From an uncultured Opitutaceae bacterium (GTDB taxonomy: Bacteria > Verrucomicrobiota > Verrucomicrobiia > Opitutales > Opitutaceae), in assembly GCA_903891325.1 (NCBI GenBank), contig CAITEC010000084.1, positions 1-42,482 of the forward strand: a DNA stretch of 42,482 nt. Direction: 5' to 3'. The stretch's first letter is position 1. Each line of letters opens with the position of its first letter. The notes beneath the pieces are model-generated. The model made no database searches and was not told where the DNA came from. It was given only the letters and a program-made list of their open reading frames with translations. Shown piece after piece: positions 11,537 through 18,285 of this stretch. Position numbers and translations under genes: made by a program.

Positions 11537-12728
11537 GATGTTTGAGTTTTTGGCAGAACCGCGCGATGCGCCTCACGCCCTCGGCGATCACCTCATCGGA
11601 GGTCGCGTAGCTCAGGCGGATGTATCCCTCGGCCCCGAACGCGCTCCCGGGGACGGTCGCCACCTTCTCCTCCTGCAGGAGCCGGGCGCAGAATTCATTC
11701 GATGGCAGCCCGAGGCCGCTGATGTTGGGGAAAAGGTAGAACGCACCCTGCGCCAGGAGGCAGGTGACCCCGTCGATGGCCGTGAGCCCGGAGTGCAGGA
11801 GCTTCCGGCGGCGGTCGAAGGCGGCGAGCATCTTCTGCAGCGCGGCCTGGGTCAGGGCTGTCTCCTTGAGCGCGGCGAGCGCGCCGTACTGCGCGAAGGT
11901 GGTCGTGTTCGACGACATCTGGCTTTGCAGCTCGGAGGCGGCCTTGGCGATCGCCGGGGGGGCGACCAGGGTCCCCAGGCGCCAGCCGGTCATCGAGTAG
12001 GTCTTTGAGAATCCCGAGACGACGATCGTCCGGGCCTCCGCCGCCGCGCCGAGGCTGGCCGGGGACACGTGGGTGACCCCGTCGTAGATGAGGTGCTCGT
12101 AGATCTCGTCGGAAAGGATGATGAGGTTGTGGCGGATCGCGACCGCGACAATCTCCTCGAGCCGCGCCCGGGAGTAGACCGCCCCGGTGGGGTTGGACGG
12201 CGAGTTGAGGATGAGCATCCGGGACTTCGGCGTGATCGCCGCCTCAAGCTGTGAGGCCGAGAGTAGGAACCCCGAGGCGTCGCCCGCGAGGATCGGCCGG
12301 GGAACCGCCCCGGCCAGCTTCACCATCTCCGGATAGCTGACCCAGTAGGGCGCCGGGATGATCACCTCGTCGCCGGGGGAGCAGGTTGCCAGGATCGAGA
12401 GGTAGCAGGAAAACTTTCCGCCGGGGCTGACGACGACCTGGGAGGCCGCCGCCTTGACGCCCCGTTCGGCCGAGTGCCGCGCGGCGATCGCCTCGCGCAG
12501 GGGCTCGATCCCCGGAGTGGGACCGTACTTGGTCTTTCCGGCCCTCAGTGCCGCGATCGCGGCATCCTTGATGTGCTCCGGCGTGTCGAAGTCGGGTTCG
12601 CCCGCGGCGAAGCTGCAGACATCGTGCCCGGCCGCCATCATCGCCTTGGCCTGCGCGTCGATCGCGAGGGTTGGCGAAGGCGATATGCCGCGGGCCCAGG
12701 TGGACAGGAGATCGGAGGGTGAGGACAT
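11529..12728 (-). CDS. PLP-dependent aminotransferase, class I/II (aspartate aminotransferase-like)
   Basis: Fold-type I aminotransferase of 399 residues. The PLP-binding lysine lies in [16 protein letters not shown], and the cofactor-contacting segments [13 protein letters not shown] and [13 protein letters not shown] are intact. [13 protein letters not shown] near the N-terminus is typical of subgroup Ib aspartate and prephenate aminotransferases, so aspartate:2-oxoglutarate transamination is the likeliest activity; exact specificity cannot be settled by eye. The stop overlaps the icd start by 8 bases. Upstream lies a 269-base gap holding a palindromic element and then a divergent methyltransferase gene. 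Confidence 0.9.
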
Positions 12729-12818
12729 GAGACGCGTGGAGGTTCAGACAAAGGAAACCCAGCGCCAAAGGCAAGCCATCGGGGGGAACGGCCGTGGAAC
12801 AGTCTCGGAGGAATACCT

Positions 12819-12928
12819 TTTGAGCAGGAAGGCCGGGAAGTTCGGAAAGGCCCTGAAGGAAGAGACGGACTCGCTTGCAAGGCATTGAGATCGGACCTTC
12901 CCGCTTCTTCCCGATCTTCCTGTTCAAA
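12819..12928. repeat. Palindromic element copy A (~110 bp, long imperfect inverted repeat)
   Basis: The left arm (12819-12852) reads TTTGAGCAGGAAGGCCGGGA and continues AGTTCGGAAAGG. The right arm (12889-12928), reverse-complemented, begins TTTGAACAGGAAGATCGGGA. The arms can fold into an imperfect hairpin around a ~36-base centre. A second copy with nearly the same arms and almost the same length lies at 15457-15567. It sits between the divergent aminotransferase and methyltransferase genes and encodes nothing convincing. Two copies 2.6 kb apart indicate a dispersed non-coding repeat, such as a REP/REPIN- or MITE-like element. Confidence 0.75.
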
Positions 12929-12997
12929 TTCCGGATAAGCCCCGGCTATTCACTTGACAACCCGCTGACCGGACGGGCTCTGTGGCGGGAATTTTTC

Positions 12998-13714
12998 ATG
13001 AACTATTTCAGGCGGAGCGAGATTACACCGGCTGAGCTGGAGCGGCTGGCGGCGTACGACCGGGTTGTCGCCGCGGCGATCGGGGCGGCGACGCCTCCTG
13101 TCCGCATGAGGGATTGGGAATTGAGCCGCGTGCTCGACGGAATGGAGGGTGCCGGTCCCGACGAGCCGATCCTCGAGCTGGGCTCCTTCAACACCTACCT
13201 GGGGGCCTTCCTCAAGACGCGGTTTTCGGAGGTGACGGTTTCCGACCGGCTCGGGCAGCGGCGGCTTAAGAGCCTCTGGCGCAGCCTCGGGCTGGCCCCG
13301 GCGAAGCCGCACGAGGCATCCTACGGCGGCTGGATGCGATCCATGCGGCGGGCGGGGCTTTCGCCGCGCGACATCGACGGGACGGACATCCCTTTTCCCG
13401 ACCGCTCCTTTTCGCGCGTGATCGCCCTGTCGGTGATCGAGCACATCCCGGCGGTGGAGCGGGCGATCGCGGAGATTTACCGGGTCCTGCGCCCGGGTGG
13501 CAGGGGGCTGGTCACGATGGACTGCGCGCCCGAGCCCAAGCCCTACGGGGAGGGTGTCCGGTATTTCTCGCCCGTGGAGCTCGAGGGGCTCTTCGCCCCG
13601 TATCGGGTCACCTCCGCGCGCAATGCGCCGGACTTCTCGCGCGAAAACTGGTGCTACAACCGCAACCGGCCGATCGTGCCGGCCTTCATCGAGATAACAA
13701 GGGCCGCCACCTAG
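12998..13714 (+). CDS. Class I SAM-dependent methyltransferase
   Basis: A 238-residue methyltransferase of unknown substrate. A SAM-binding motif I-like stretch (ILELGSFNTYLGAFL) lies around residues 60-75, and the later FSRVIALSVIEHIPAVERAI and YRVLRPGGRGLVT match motifs II and III of the Methyltransf_11 group. The start is the ATG of MNYFRRSEITPAEL, which follows GGCGGGA at about 8 bases. The frame is open for 41 codons more, but that would run into the palindromic element and is unlikely to be coding. It is the only plus-strand gene in a long minus-strand block and converges with the RHH gene, their stop codons overlapping in CTAG. Confidence 0.8.
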   Translation: MNYFRRSEITPAELERLAAYDRVVAAAIGAATPPVRMRDWELSRVLDGMEGAGPDEPILELGSFNTYLGAFLKTRFSEVTVSDRLGQRRLKSLWRSLGLAPAKPHEASYGGWMRSMRRAGLSPRDIDGTDIPFPDRSFSRVIALSVIEHIPAVERAIAEIYRVLRPGGRGLVTMDCAPEPKPYGEGVRYFSPVELEGLFAPYRVTSARNAPDFSRENWCYNRNRPIVPAFIEITRAAT

Positions 13715-14034
13715 CGGCGCGGCTTCCGCGAGGCCGGCCTGACGGGCAGGCTCTCCAGCGCCAGGCGCAGGAGCTCGCCCACGCTCGCGTGCTTCTTGCG
13801 GGCGAAGCGCTTGAGCATCGCCCGCTGGCGGGCGCCGATCCGGACGGAGATCTGCCGGTGGTCGTCCCGCGACGGCCTGTAGTGCTCAAAATTATACTCG
13901 TCGATCGCCAGGCGGATCACGTCGCTCACGCTTTTCAGGCCGCGCCCGCGCCGGCAGGCCTCGATCCGGTCGACAAATGCGAGCGGCAGATCAAAGGTAA
14001 GCGGCGCGGATGCAGAGCGGGAACGCGTAGCCAT
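13711..14034 (-). CDS. Tandem ribbon-helix-helix (CopG/Arc-like) DNA-binding protein
   Basis: A 107-residue basic protein with two successive RHH-like units. The first is about residues 10-48 (strand APLTFDLP, then a helix-turn-helix with GLKSVSDVIRLAIDEYNF). The second is about residues 60-97 (strand HRQISVRIG, then HASVGELLRLALESL). Two RHH units in one chain could form a pseudo-dimer able to bind a palindrome alone. A perfect inverted repeat lies 15 bases upstream of the start codon, suggesting self-repression. No toxin gene follows, so it does not look like an antitoxin. Its stop overlaps the stop of the convergent methyltransferase gene. Targets beyond its own promoter are unknown. Confidence 0.75.
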   Translation of the reverse strand: MATRSRSASAPLTFDLPLAFVDRIEACRRGRGLKSVSDVIRLAIDEYNFEHYRPSRDDHRQISVRIGARQRAMLKRFARKKHASVGELLRLALESLPVRPASRKPRR

Positions 14035-14049
14035 TACGAGGGAAAGTTA

Positions 14050-14065
14050 GCAGCTGGACAGCTGC
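14050..14065. promoter_or_regulatory. Candidate operator: 7-bp inverted repeat with 2-bp spacer
   Basis: GCAGCTG-GA-CAGCTGC is a perfect palindrome ending 15 bases upstream of the RHH gene start codon, where a repressor would block transcription or translation. Its two-fold symmetry and short spacing suit an RHH protein. Binding is inferred. Confidence 0.4.
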
Positions 14066-14126
14066 CAAAAGGCACGAGAGGGGGCTGGCCGCAACAATAT
14101 TTTCGATACGGGCGCGAGGGGCCGGC

Positions 14127-15008
14127 TCAGCGGTCCAGCCGGGTGATCCGGGCGGCCGGGGGGGGCGCCGTGTCGGCAGCCAGGCCGGCCGGGGAAAGCG
14201 CGCCCACGGGGACATCCTGGCCGAGGGCCACGGCCGTGAGCTGGAAGCGGGTGTAGTCGCGGGTGACCTCGTTCCGCTCGTCGAACTCCTCGAGCATATA
14301 CTGCCCGTCAACCTTCTTGAGCTCCACGATGGAAAGGGTCTTCACGACCCGCCCGTCCCTGCCGATGATCTCGACCTGGAGAGGCCGGTCAAATTCCGTG
14401 TCGATGAAGGCGCGCACGGCGGCAAGGTCCGGCCTTTCCGCCGCCAGGGCCGCTGGGGGCCGGAAGACAAAGGCGTACGCCGGCCTGCCCCTTATTCGGT
14501 TCAGGCCGACGACCCGCGCGTCGGCCCAGAAAAGGTAGGGCATTTGCAGGTCGAAGGCCGTGATGTCCACGGTGTCGACGAGGGGCTCGAAAAGCGACTT
14601 GCCAGCAACAGCCTCGGTCCGGCCGCCGGACCGGCGCCAGGCGGCGGGTTCCGGGCCGCTCAGGATCAGCAGGCGCCGGGACTCGCCGGTGGGCGTCGAA
14701 AGCGCCAGGCGCAGCATCATCCCCTGCCCGACCGGTCCGCCCCAGGCGCGCCCGGGATAGATCCCCTCGGCGCCGTGCCGGGGCCGGTGGAGGAGGGCGA
14801 ATTCAAGGTAGTAGCCGCCCGGCGCAAACCCGGATCCGCGAAATCGGCTGAGAAGCGCCTGCGCGGCGATTGGGTCGGGCAGCCCGACCTGGGGATACTC
14901 CGGCGGGGTGATTCCCGACCGGGAATCCGCCGCCGCCCGATCCTGCGAAAATTGAAACAGCCCGGCAAGGGCAAGGAGCAGTCCCGCGAGCCGGACCCGC
15001 CGTCTCAC
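14127..15008 (-). CDS. LolA-like exported protein (outer-membrane lipoprotein-sorting family)
   Basis: A 293-residue protein with a cleavable signal peptide (MRRRVRLAGLLLALAGLFQF, cleavage probably after DRAAA). The body fits the family of exported proteins annotated as outer-membrane lipoprotein-sorting proteins. These have a half-barrel fold related to LolA, with strands such as GRPAYAFVFRPP and FDRPLQVEIIGRDGRVVKTL and the ELKKVDGQYML region near the C-terminus. The start overlaps the end of secG by 4 bases, so the two are coupled. Function is inferred from fold resemblance; the classic LolA gene is shorter (~200 residues), so this is probably a relative and not LolA itself. Confidence 0.6.
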   Translation of the reverse strand: MRRRVRLAGLLLALAGLFQFSQDRAAADSRSGITPPEYPQVGLPDPIAAQALLSRFRGSGFAPGGYYLEFALLHRPRHGAEGIYPGRAWGGPVGQGMMLRLALSTPTGESRRLLILSGPEPAAWRRSGGRTEAVAGKSLFEPLVDTVDITAFDLQMPYLFWADARVVGLNRIRGRPAYAFVFRPPAALAAERPDLAAVRAFIDTEFDRPLQVEIIGRDGRVVKTLSIVELKKVDGQYMLEEFDERNEVTRDYTRFQLTAVALGQDVPVGALSPAGLAADTAPPPAARITRLDR

Positions 15009-15370
15009 GGCTTCGAAGTCGGCTTGGCCGGTGCCCCGGCCGAGGGAAACTGCGTTGCGGGGGCCTTGGGCGCTGCCGCCGGCGCCGCGATCGAGGGAAG
15101 GGCCGCGCTGGTCTCGGCGGCGTGCCTGCGCTCATAGACCCGGCCGAGAAAGAGGGCGCAACTGAGGATGAAGAAGGCGATCGCGGCGTTTATCGTGGCC
15201 TTGCTCAACACGTTGCCGGCCTCCGCCCCGAAGGTGGCCTCCGCGACGCCCCCGCCCATCGCCGAACCCATGCCGCCGTCGGACTTCGCCTTCTGCGCCA
15301 GGACCACAAGGATCAGGAAAAGCGAGATGAGGACGAGGATGAAGGTGAGAATGCCCAGGAAGATGCTCAT
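15005..15370 (-). CDS. secG: Preprotein translocase subunit SecG
   Basis: Small inner-membrane subunit that assists SecYEG protein export. The 121-residue protein has two membrane segments, about residues 3-25 (LGILTFILVLISLFLILVVL) and 58-77 (INAAIAFFILSCALFLGRVY). They are joined by the conserved glycine-rich cytoplasmic loop KSDGGMGSAMGGGVAEATFG. The C-terminal tail of ~40 residues is rich in Ala and Pro, longer than in E. coli SecG but common in this family. It overlaps the LolA-like gene by 4 bases. A palindromic element separates it from parB upstream. Confidence 0.93.
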   Translation of the reverse strand: MSIFLGILTFILVLISLFLILVVLAQKAKSDGGMGSAMGGGVAEATFGAEAGNVLSKATINAAIAFFILSCALFLGRVYERRHAAETSAALPSIAAPAAAPKAPATQFPSAGAPAKPTSKP

Positions 15371-15456
15371 CGGAATGAAGGGTCAGTAGATGAAAAAATG
15401 GCAGGGGGTGTCAATCGCCGAGATATCAGTGTGCGTACGGTCCGGAAGGGATGATT

Positions 15457-15567
15457 TTTGAACAGGAAGGTCGGGAAGATCGGAAAGGCCAGACCGGTAA
15501 GAATTTGGCTGGGTGTGAAGTCCATGAGGTCGGAACTTCCCGATCCTTACCGACCTTCCTGTTCAAA
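15457..15567. repeat. Palindromic element copy B (~111 bp, long inverted repeat)
   Basis: The left arm reads TTTGAACAGGAAGGTCGGGA and continues AGATCGGAAAGGCC. The right arm, reverse-complemented, begins TTTGAACAGGAAGGTCGG and continues TAAGGATCGGGAAGTTCCGA. The first 18 bases of the two arms are identical. Same architecture and length as copy A at 12819-12928. It ends 7 bases from the parB stop codon and lies 86 bases upstream of the secG start, so in the parB-secG transcript it would form a large hairpin. Confidence 0.8.
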
Positions 15568-15574
15568 TCCGAAT

Positions 15575-16507
15575 TCAGGCCTCCACGCCGAGGATCCCCA
15601 GCAGACGTTGGAGGTCCTCGTTGCCGCGGTACTCGATGACGATGCGGCCCTTTTTGGCGGAGTGAAGCAGCGCCACCCGGGCGCCGAGGCGGGAGGTGAG
15701 CTTGTTCTCGATGCCCTCGAGGACGGCTGCGTCCTGGGCCGGGATGCCCCGGCGGGCCGGCCTGCCGCGCTTGCCGCGCTGGGTGCGGGCTCCGGCGGCC
15801 AGCTTTTCCGTGGCGCGGACGCTCAGGCCCTCGGCGACCACGTTCCGGGCGAGAAGTCCCCGCTGGGCGCCATCCTCGACCCCGAGGAGGACCTTCGCGT
15901 GACCGGTGCTCAGGAGGTTCTTGGCCAGGAATCCCTGGATCTCGTCGTCCAGCGAAAGGAGCCGCAGCGTGTTTGCGACGGCGGTGCGGCTCTTCCCCAC
16001 CCGTTCGGCGGCCGTCTCCTGGGTCAGGTCGAAGTCGCGGATGAGGCTCGCGTATCCCCGCGCCTCCTCAATCGGGTTCAGGCCCTCCCGCTGGAGGTTC
16101 TCGATCAGGCTCAGGGAGGCGGCGGACGCGTCGCTCGCATCGACAATCCGGGCCGGTATGGCCTTGATGCCGAGCCGGCCAAACGCGCGCCAGCGACGCT
16201 CGCCAGCGATCAGTTGGAAGCGCTCGCCGCTCCTGCGGACGACAATGGGCTGGAGGAGGCCCTCGCTGCGGATGCTCTCGGCCAGCTCCTCGAGCTGCTC
16301 GGGCACGATGTCGCGCCGGGCCTGGTAGGGGCTCGGGTCGATGAGGGTGACACCGATCTCCTGGTAGCCGGCCAGCGAGCCGGCGGCGGGCGCCGCGGCG
16401 GGAGGAGCGGCGGGGACCGCATGGGCAGTTGGGGTTGTCGCCGGCTTGGCGGCGGCGATCAGGCCGCCGAGACCGCGGCCGAGCCTGGATTTTGAGGGAG
16501 CAGCCAT
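15575..16507 (-). CDS. parB: ParB/Spo0J chromosome-partitioning protein
   Basis: CTP-dependent DNA clamp that loads at parS sites and works with ParA in chromosome segregation. The 310-residue protein has an Ala/Pro-rich N-terminus, the ParB/sulfiredoxin core with the CTP-binding motif LIAGERRWRA, the conserved SLIENLQREGLNPIEEA, a helix-turn-helix (LTQETAAERVGKSRTAVANT) and a C-terminal dimerisation segment. The N-terminal GRGLGGLI motif, the usual ParA-contact region of Spo0J proteins, is present near residues 9-16. No parA is adjacent and no perfect parS was seen. It starts one base after the LysM gene stop. Confidence 0.93.
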   Translation of the reverse strand: MAAPSKSRLGRGLGGLIAAAKPATTPTAHAVPAAPPAAAPAAGSLAGYQEIGVTLIDPSPYQARRDIVPEQLEELAESIRSEGLLQPIVVRRSGERFQLIAGERRWRAFGRLGIKAIPARIVDASDASAASLSLIENLQREGLNPIEEARGYASLIRDFDLTQETAAERVGKSRTAVANTLRLLSLDDEIQGFLAKNLLSTGHAKVLLGVEDGAQRGLLARNVVAEGLSVRATEKLAAGARTQRGKRGRPARRGIPAQDAAVLEGIENKLTSRLGARVALLHSAKKGRIVIEYRGNEDLQRLLGILGVEA

Positions 16508-16508
16508 G

Positions 16509-17003
16509 TTATTTGCCTCCGGGTATGAAGAGGGCCTGGCCTGCGATGATTCGCGAGGGATCGGCGATCTTGTTGGCGTTGATGATGTCGGAAATCCGGG
16601 CGCCGGTCTTCTTGGCGATCATGGCGAGGGTGTCGCCGGGCTGCACCGTGTAATTGAGCCCCTCCTTGGGGAAGTCGCCGTCCGCGCGCCGGGGGGCGTC
16701 CTCTGCGGCAGGCGCGGGCGTTGCGGCAGAGGCCGCCGCCTGGATCGCCCGGTTCAAGTCGGCGACGGCGCTGTTCAACTGCGACACGGTGGCGGTGTTT
16801 TGCGTCGCCGCCTTCAGTTGGTCTCGAAGGGCCGCGTTCTGGGCCTCGAGCTGTTCGACCCGCAGGCCCAGGTCGGACACCTTCTGCGACAGTCCGCTCA
16901 CGTCCTCGCGCAGGTTGGCTATTTCGACCTCCGGGGCCGCGGTCTGGCCGCGGAGTCCGCCCGCAATCGCGAGCGCAGCCAGAAAGGGTAACCGCTTCAA
17001 CAT
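16509..17003 (-). CDS. Exported LysM-domain protein with coiled coil
   Basis: A 164-residue exported protein: signal peptide ([20 protein letters not shown]), a coiled coil at about residues 30-80 with heptad pattern (LREDVSGLSQKVSDLGLRVE), an Ala/Pro linker, and a C-terminal LysM domain (NYTVQPGDTLAMIAKKTGAR ... IIAGQALFIPGGK) that should bind peptidoglycan. The start chosen is the ATG of MLKRLPF, which gives a normal signal peptide; 12 extra upstream codons exist. It overlaps nothing and ends one base before parB. The periplasmic coiled-coil plus LysM layout suggests a structural or scaffold role at the cell wall; there is no catalytic domain. Confidence 0.8.
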   Translation of the reverse strand: MLKRLPFLAALAIAGGLRGQTAAPEVEIANLREDVSGLSQKVSDLGLRVEQLEAQNAALRDQLKAATQNTATVSQLNSAVADLNRAIQAAASAATPAPAAEDAPRRADGDFPKEGLNYTVQPGDTLAMIAKKTGARISDIINANKIADPSRIIAGQALFIPGGK

Positions 17004-17041
17004 GAGGGGCAGCTTGGAAAAATGAGGGGCGGAAAACAATC

Positions 17042-17050
17042 TGTTATATT
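17042..17050 (+). promoter_or_regulatory. Extended -10 promoter element for the structured RNA
   Basis: TGTTATATT matches an extended -10 (TG-N-TATAAT with one mismatch). Transcription would start near 17057, just before the long helix begins at 17065. No good -35 is visible, as is common for extended -10 promoters. Confidence 0.35.
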
Positions 17051-17056
17051 AGCGGG

Positions 17057-17220
17057 TCGTGTCGGCAACCGGGCCGGGAGGCTCCCCTCCACTGCACGGG
17101 CTGCGCAATGCCCGATCTGGTCGCCCTGCCGCCGTCCCGCCTCATGGGGGGACGGCCAGAGGCGACCAATGAGCTTCGCTAGTGCGTTACGGGAAGCCTC
17201 CCGGCCCGGTTGCGCACACT
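17057..17220 (+). ncRNA. Candidate structured small RNA, 6S-like architecture
   Basis: The 252-base gap between fmt and the LysM gene folds strikingly. Bases 17065-17087 pair with 17191-17213 in a 23-bp helix with a single C-A mismatch. Inside are two unpaired flanks (17088-17117 and 17169-17190) and an apical arm: 17118-17125 with 17161-17168 (8 bp), an internal loop, then 17131-17138 with 17149-17156 (8 bp) and a 10-base loop. The 5' flank can form a small hairpin (CGGGC with GCCCG). A long closing stem, a central bubble and an apical arm are the design of 6S RNA, which binds RNA polymerase by imitating an open promoter. Strand is inferred from the promoter-like element; the fold is nearly symmetric on the other strand. 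No SRP or tmRNA motif was found. Confidence 0.5.
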
Positions 17221-17255
17221 CCTGGGAGGGGGATGGTGGAGGCGCTGCGCGCCGG

Positions 17256-18260
17256 CTACATTCCAATCGCGGTCATCGTGTGCGAGGCGATCACATCGCC
17301 GGGGGGGATGGGGAAACCAAGGAGAAAGGGGCCGGCGGGAAGCATACGGCCGCCGGGGCGCTGGAGCCGGCGGAGGCGCAGGACGCCTGCGCCGGTTGCA
17401 ACAAGGAGACCCTCGGGGTCGGCTCCCAGCACCGCGCCGGGAGCAGGGGTCCCAGGCTCCATTCTCCCCGGGGGCGCCACGCCGGGCGCGGGGCTCGTGC
17501 CGACGTCGGCGAGCCCGAGCCTGATCGCCTGTCCCTTCAGCTCGATCGTGCAGCCCGGCCAGGGGAAGAAACCGTTGATCCGTGCCGCCAGGGCGGCGGC
17601 GGGGGCCGAGAAATCCAGGAGCCCGTCGGCCTTGGCCAGCTTGCGGCAGTGGGTCGACTGCGCCTCGTCCTGCTCGCGGAACTCGAGCTCGCCGCGCGCC
17701 AGCCGCGGCAGGCTGCGGGCGAGGAGCGGGATGCAGGCGGCCGCGATCCGGGACTCGGCGTCAAGCGCTGTGTCGAGCGGGCCGATGGCGACTTGCTCGC
17801 TGTCGGCGACCGGGCCGGCGTCGAGCCGGCGGACGATCCGCATCAGGGAGACGCCGGTGACCCGCTCACCCGCGGCGATGGCCGACTGGATCGGCGAGGC
17901 GCCCCGGTAACGGGGAAGGATCGAGGCGTGAAGGTTGACCGTGCCGAGGCGGGGCGCCGCGATGAAGTTCTCCCGCAGGATCTGGCCATAGGCCATCACC
18001 AGGGTCAGGTCGGGTGCGAGCGCGCTCATCCAGGCGACGTCCGCGTCCGAGAGCTTCGCCGGCTGGTGGACCGGAATCCCCCGCCCGTGCGCCCAGACCT
18101 TGATCGCATTTGCGGCGACGGCCTGTCCCCGGCCCGACGGCCGGTCGGGCTGCGTCACGACCGCGATCAGCGAGGCGACACCGCTCCCCTCCCCCGCAAT
18201 CCACTCCAGGGCGGGGAGCGCAATCGGATCGGAGCCAAGAAAGACGATCTTCAAGGGCAT
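17256..18260 (-). CDS. fmt: Methionyl-tRNA formyltransferase
   Basis: Formylates initiator Met-tRNA using 10-formyltetrahydrofolate; cytoplasmic. The 334-residue protein carries an N-terminal formyl-transferase domain beginning MPLKIVFLGSDPIALPALE and a C-terminal OB-like tRNA-binding domain from about residue 205. The folate-site motif NLHASILPRYRGASPIQ is present with Ala in place of the usual Pro, a tolerated variant. The catalytic Asn-His-Asp set appears intact (Asn/His in this motif, Asp in GERVTGVSLMRIVRRLDAGP). It follows der by 25 bases on the same strand. Confidence 0.93.
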   Translation of the reverse strand: MPLKIVFLGSDPIALPALEWIAGEGSGVASLIAVVTQPDRPSGRGQAVAANAIKVWAHGRGIPVHQPAKLSDADVAWMSALAPDLTLVMAYGQILRENFIAAPRLGTVNLHASILPRYRGASPIQSAIAAGERVTGVSLMRIVRRLDAGPVADSEQVAIGPLDTALDAESRIAAACIPLLARSLPRLARGELEFREQDEAQSTHCRKLAKADGLLDFSAPAAALAARINGFFPWPGCTIELKGQAIRLGLADVGTSPAPGVAPPGRMEPGTPAPGAVLGADPEGLLVATGAGVLRLRRLQRPGGRMLPAGPFLLGFPIPPGDVIASHTMTAIGM

Positions 18261-18285
18261 GCCAGGACTCCGGAAGGCTTTGTTC

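Noticed and set aside
12954-12959. TTGACA upstream of the methyltransferase as a promoter
   Set aside because: The -35 is perfect but no -10-like hexamer lies 15-19 bases downstream.
12875-12997. 41-codon N-terminal extension of the methyltransferase
   Set aside because: It begins inside palindromic element A and adds no family-like sequence; ATG 12998 has a plausible ribosome site.
13711-14034. RHH protein as a toxin-antitoxin antitoxin
   Set aside because: No small toxin-like ORF is next to it; neighbours are a LolA-like gene and a convergent methyltransferase.
12819-15567. CRISPR array
   Set aside because: Only two inverted, widely separated copies exist; there are no regularly spaced direct repeats and no cas genes.
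17057-17220. SRP RNA or tmRNA at the structured region
   Set aside because: The conserved SRP domain IV sequence and the tmRNA tRNA-like ends are missing, and the fold is a simple long hairpin with a bubble.
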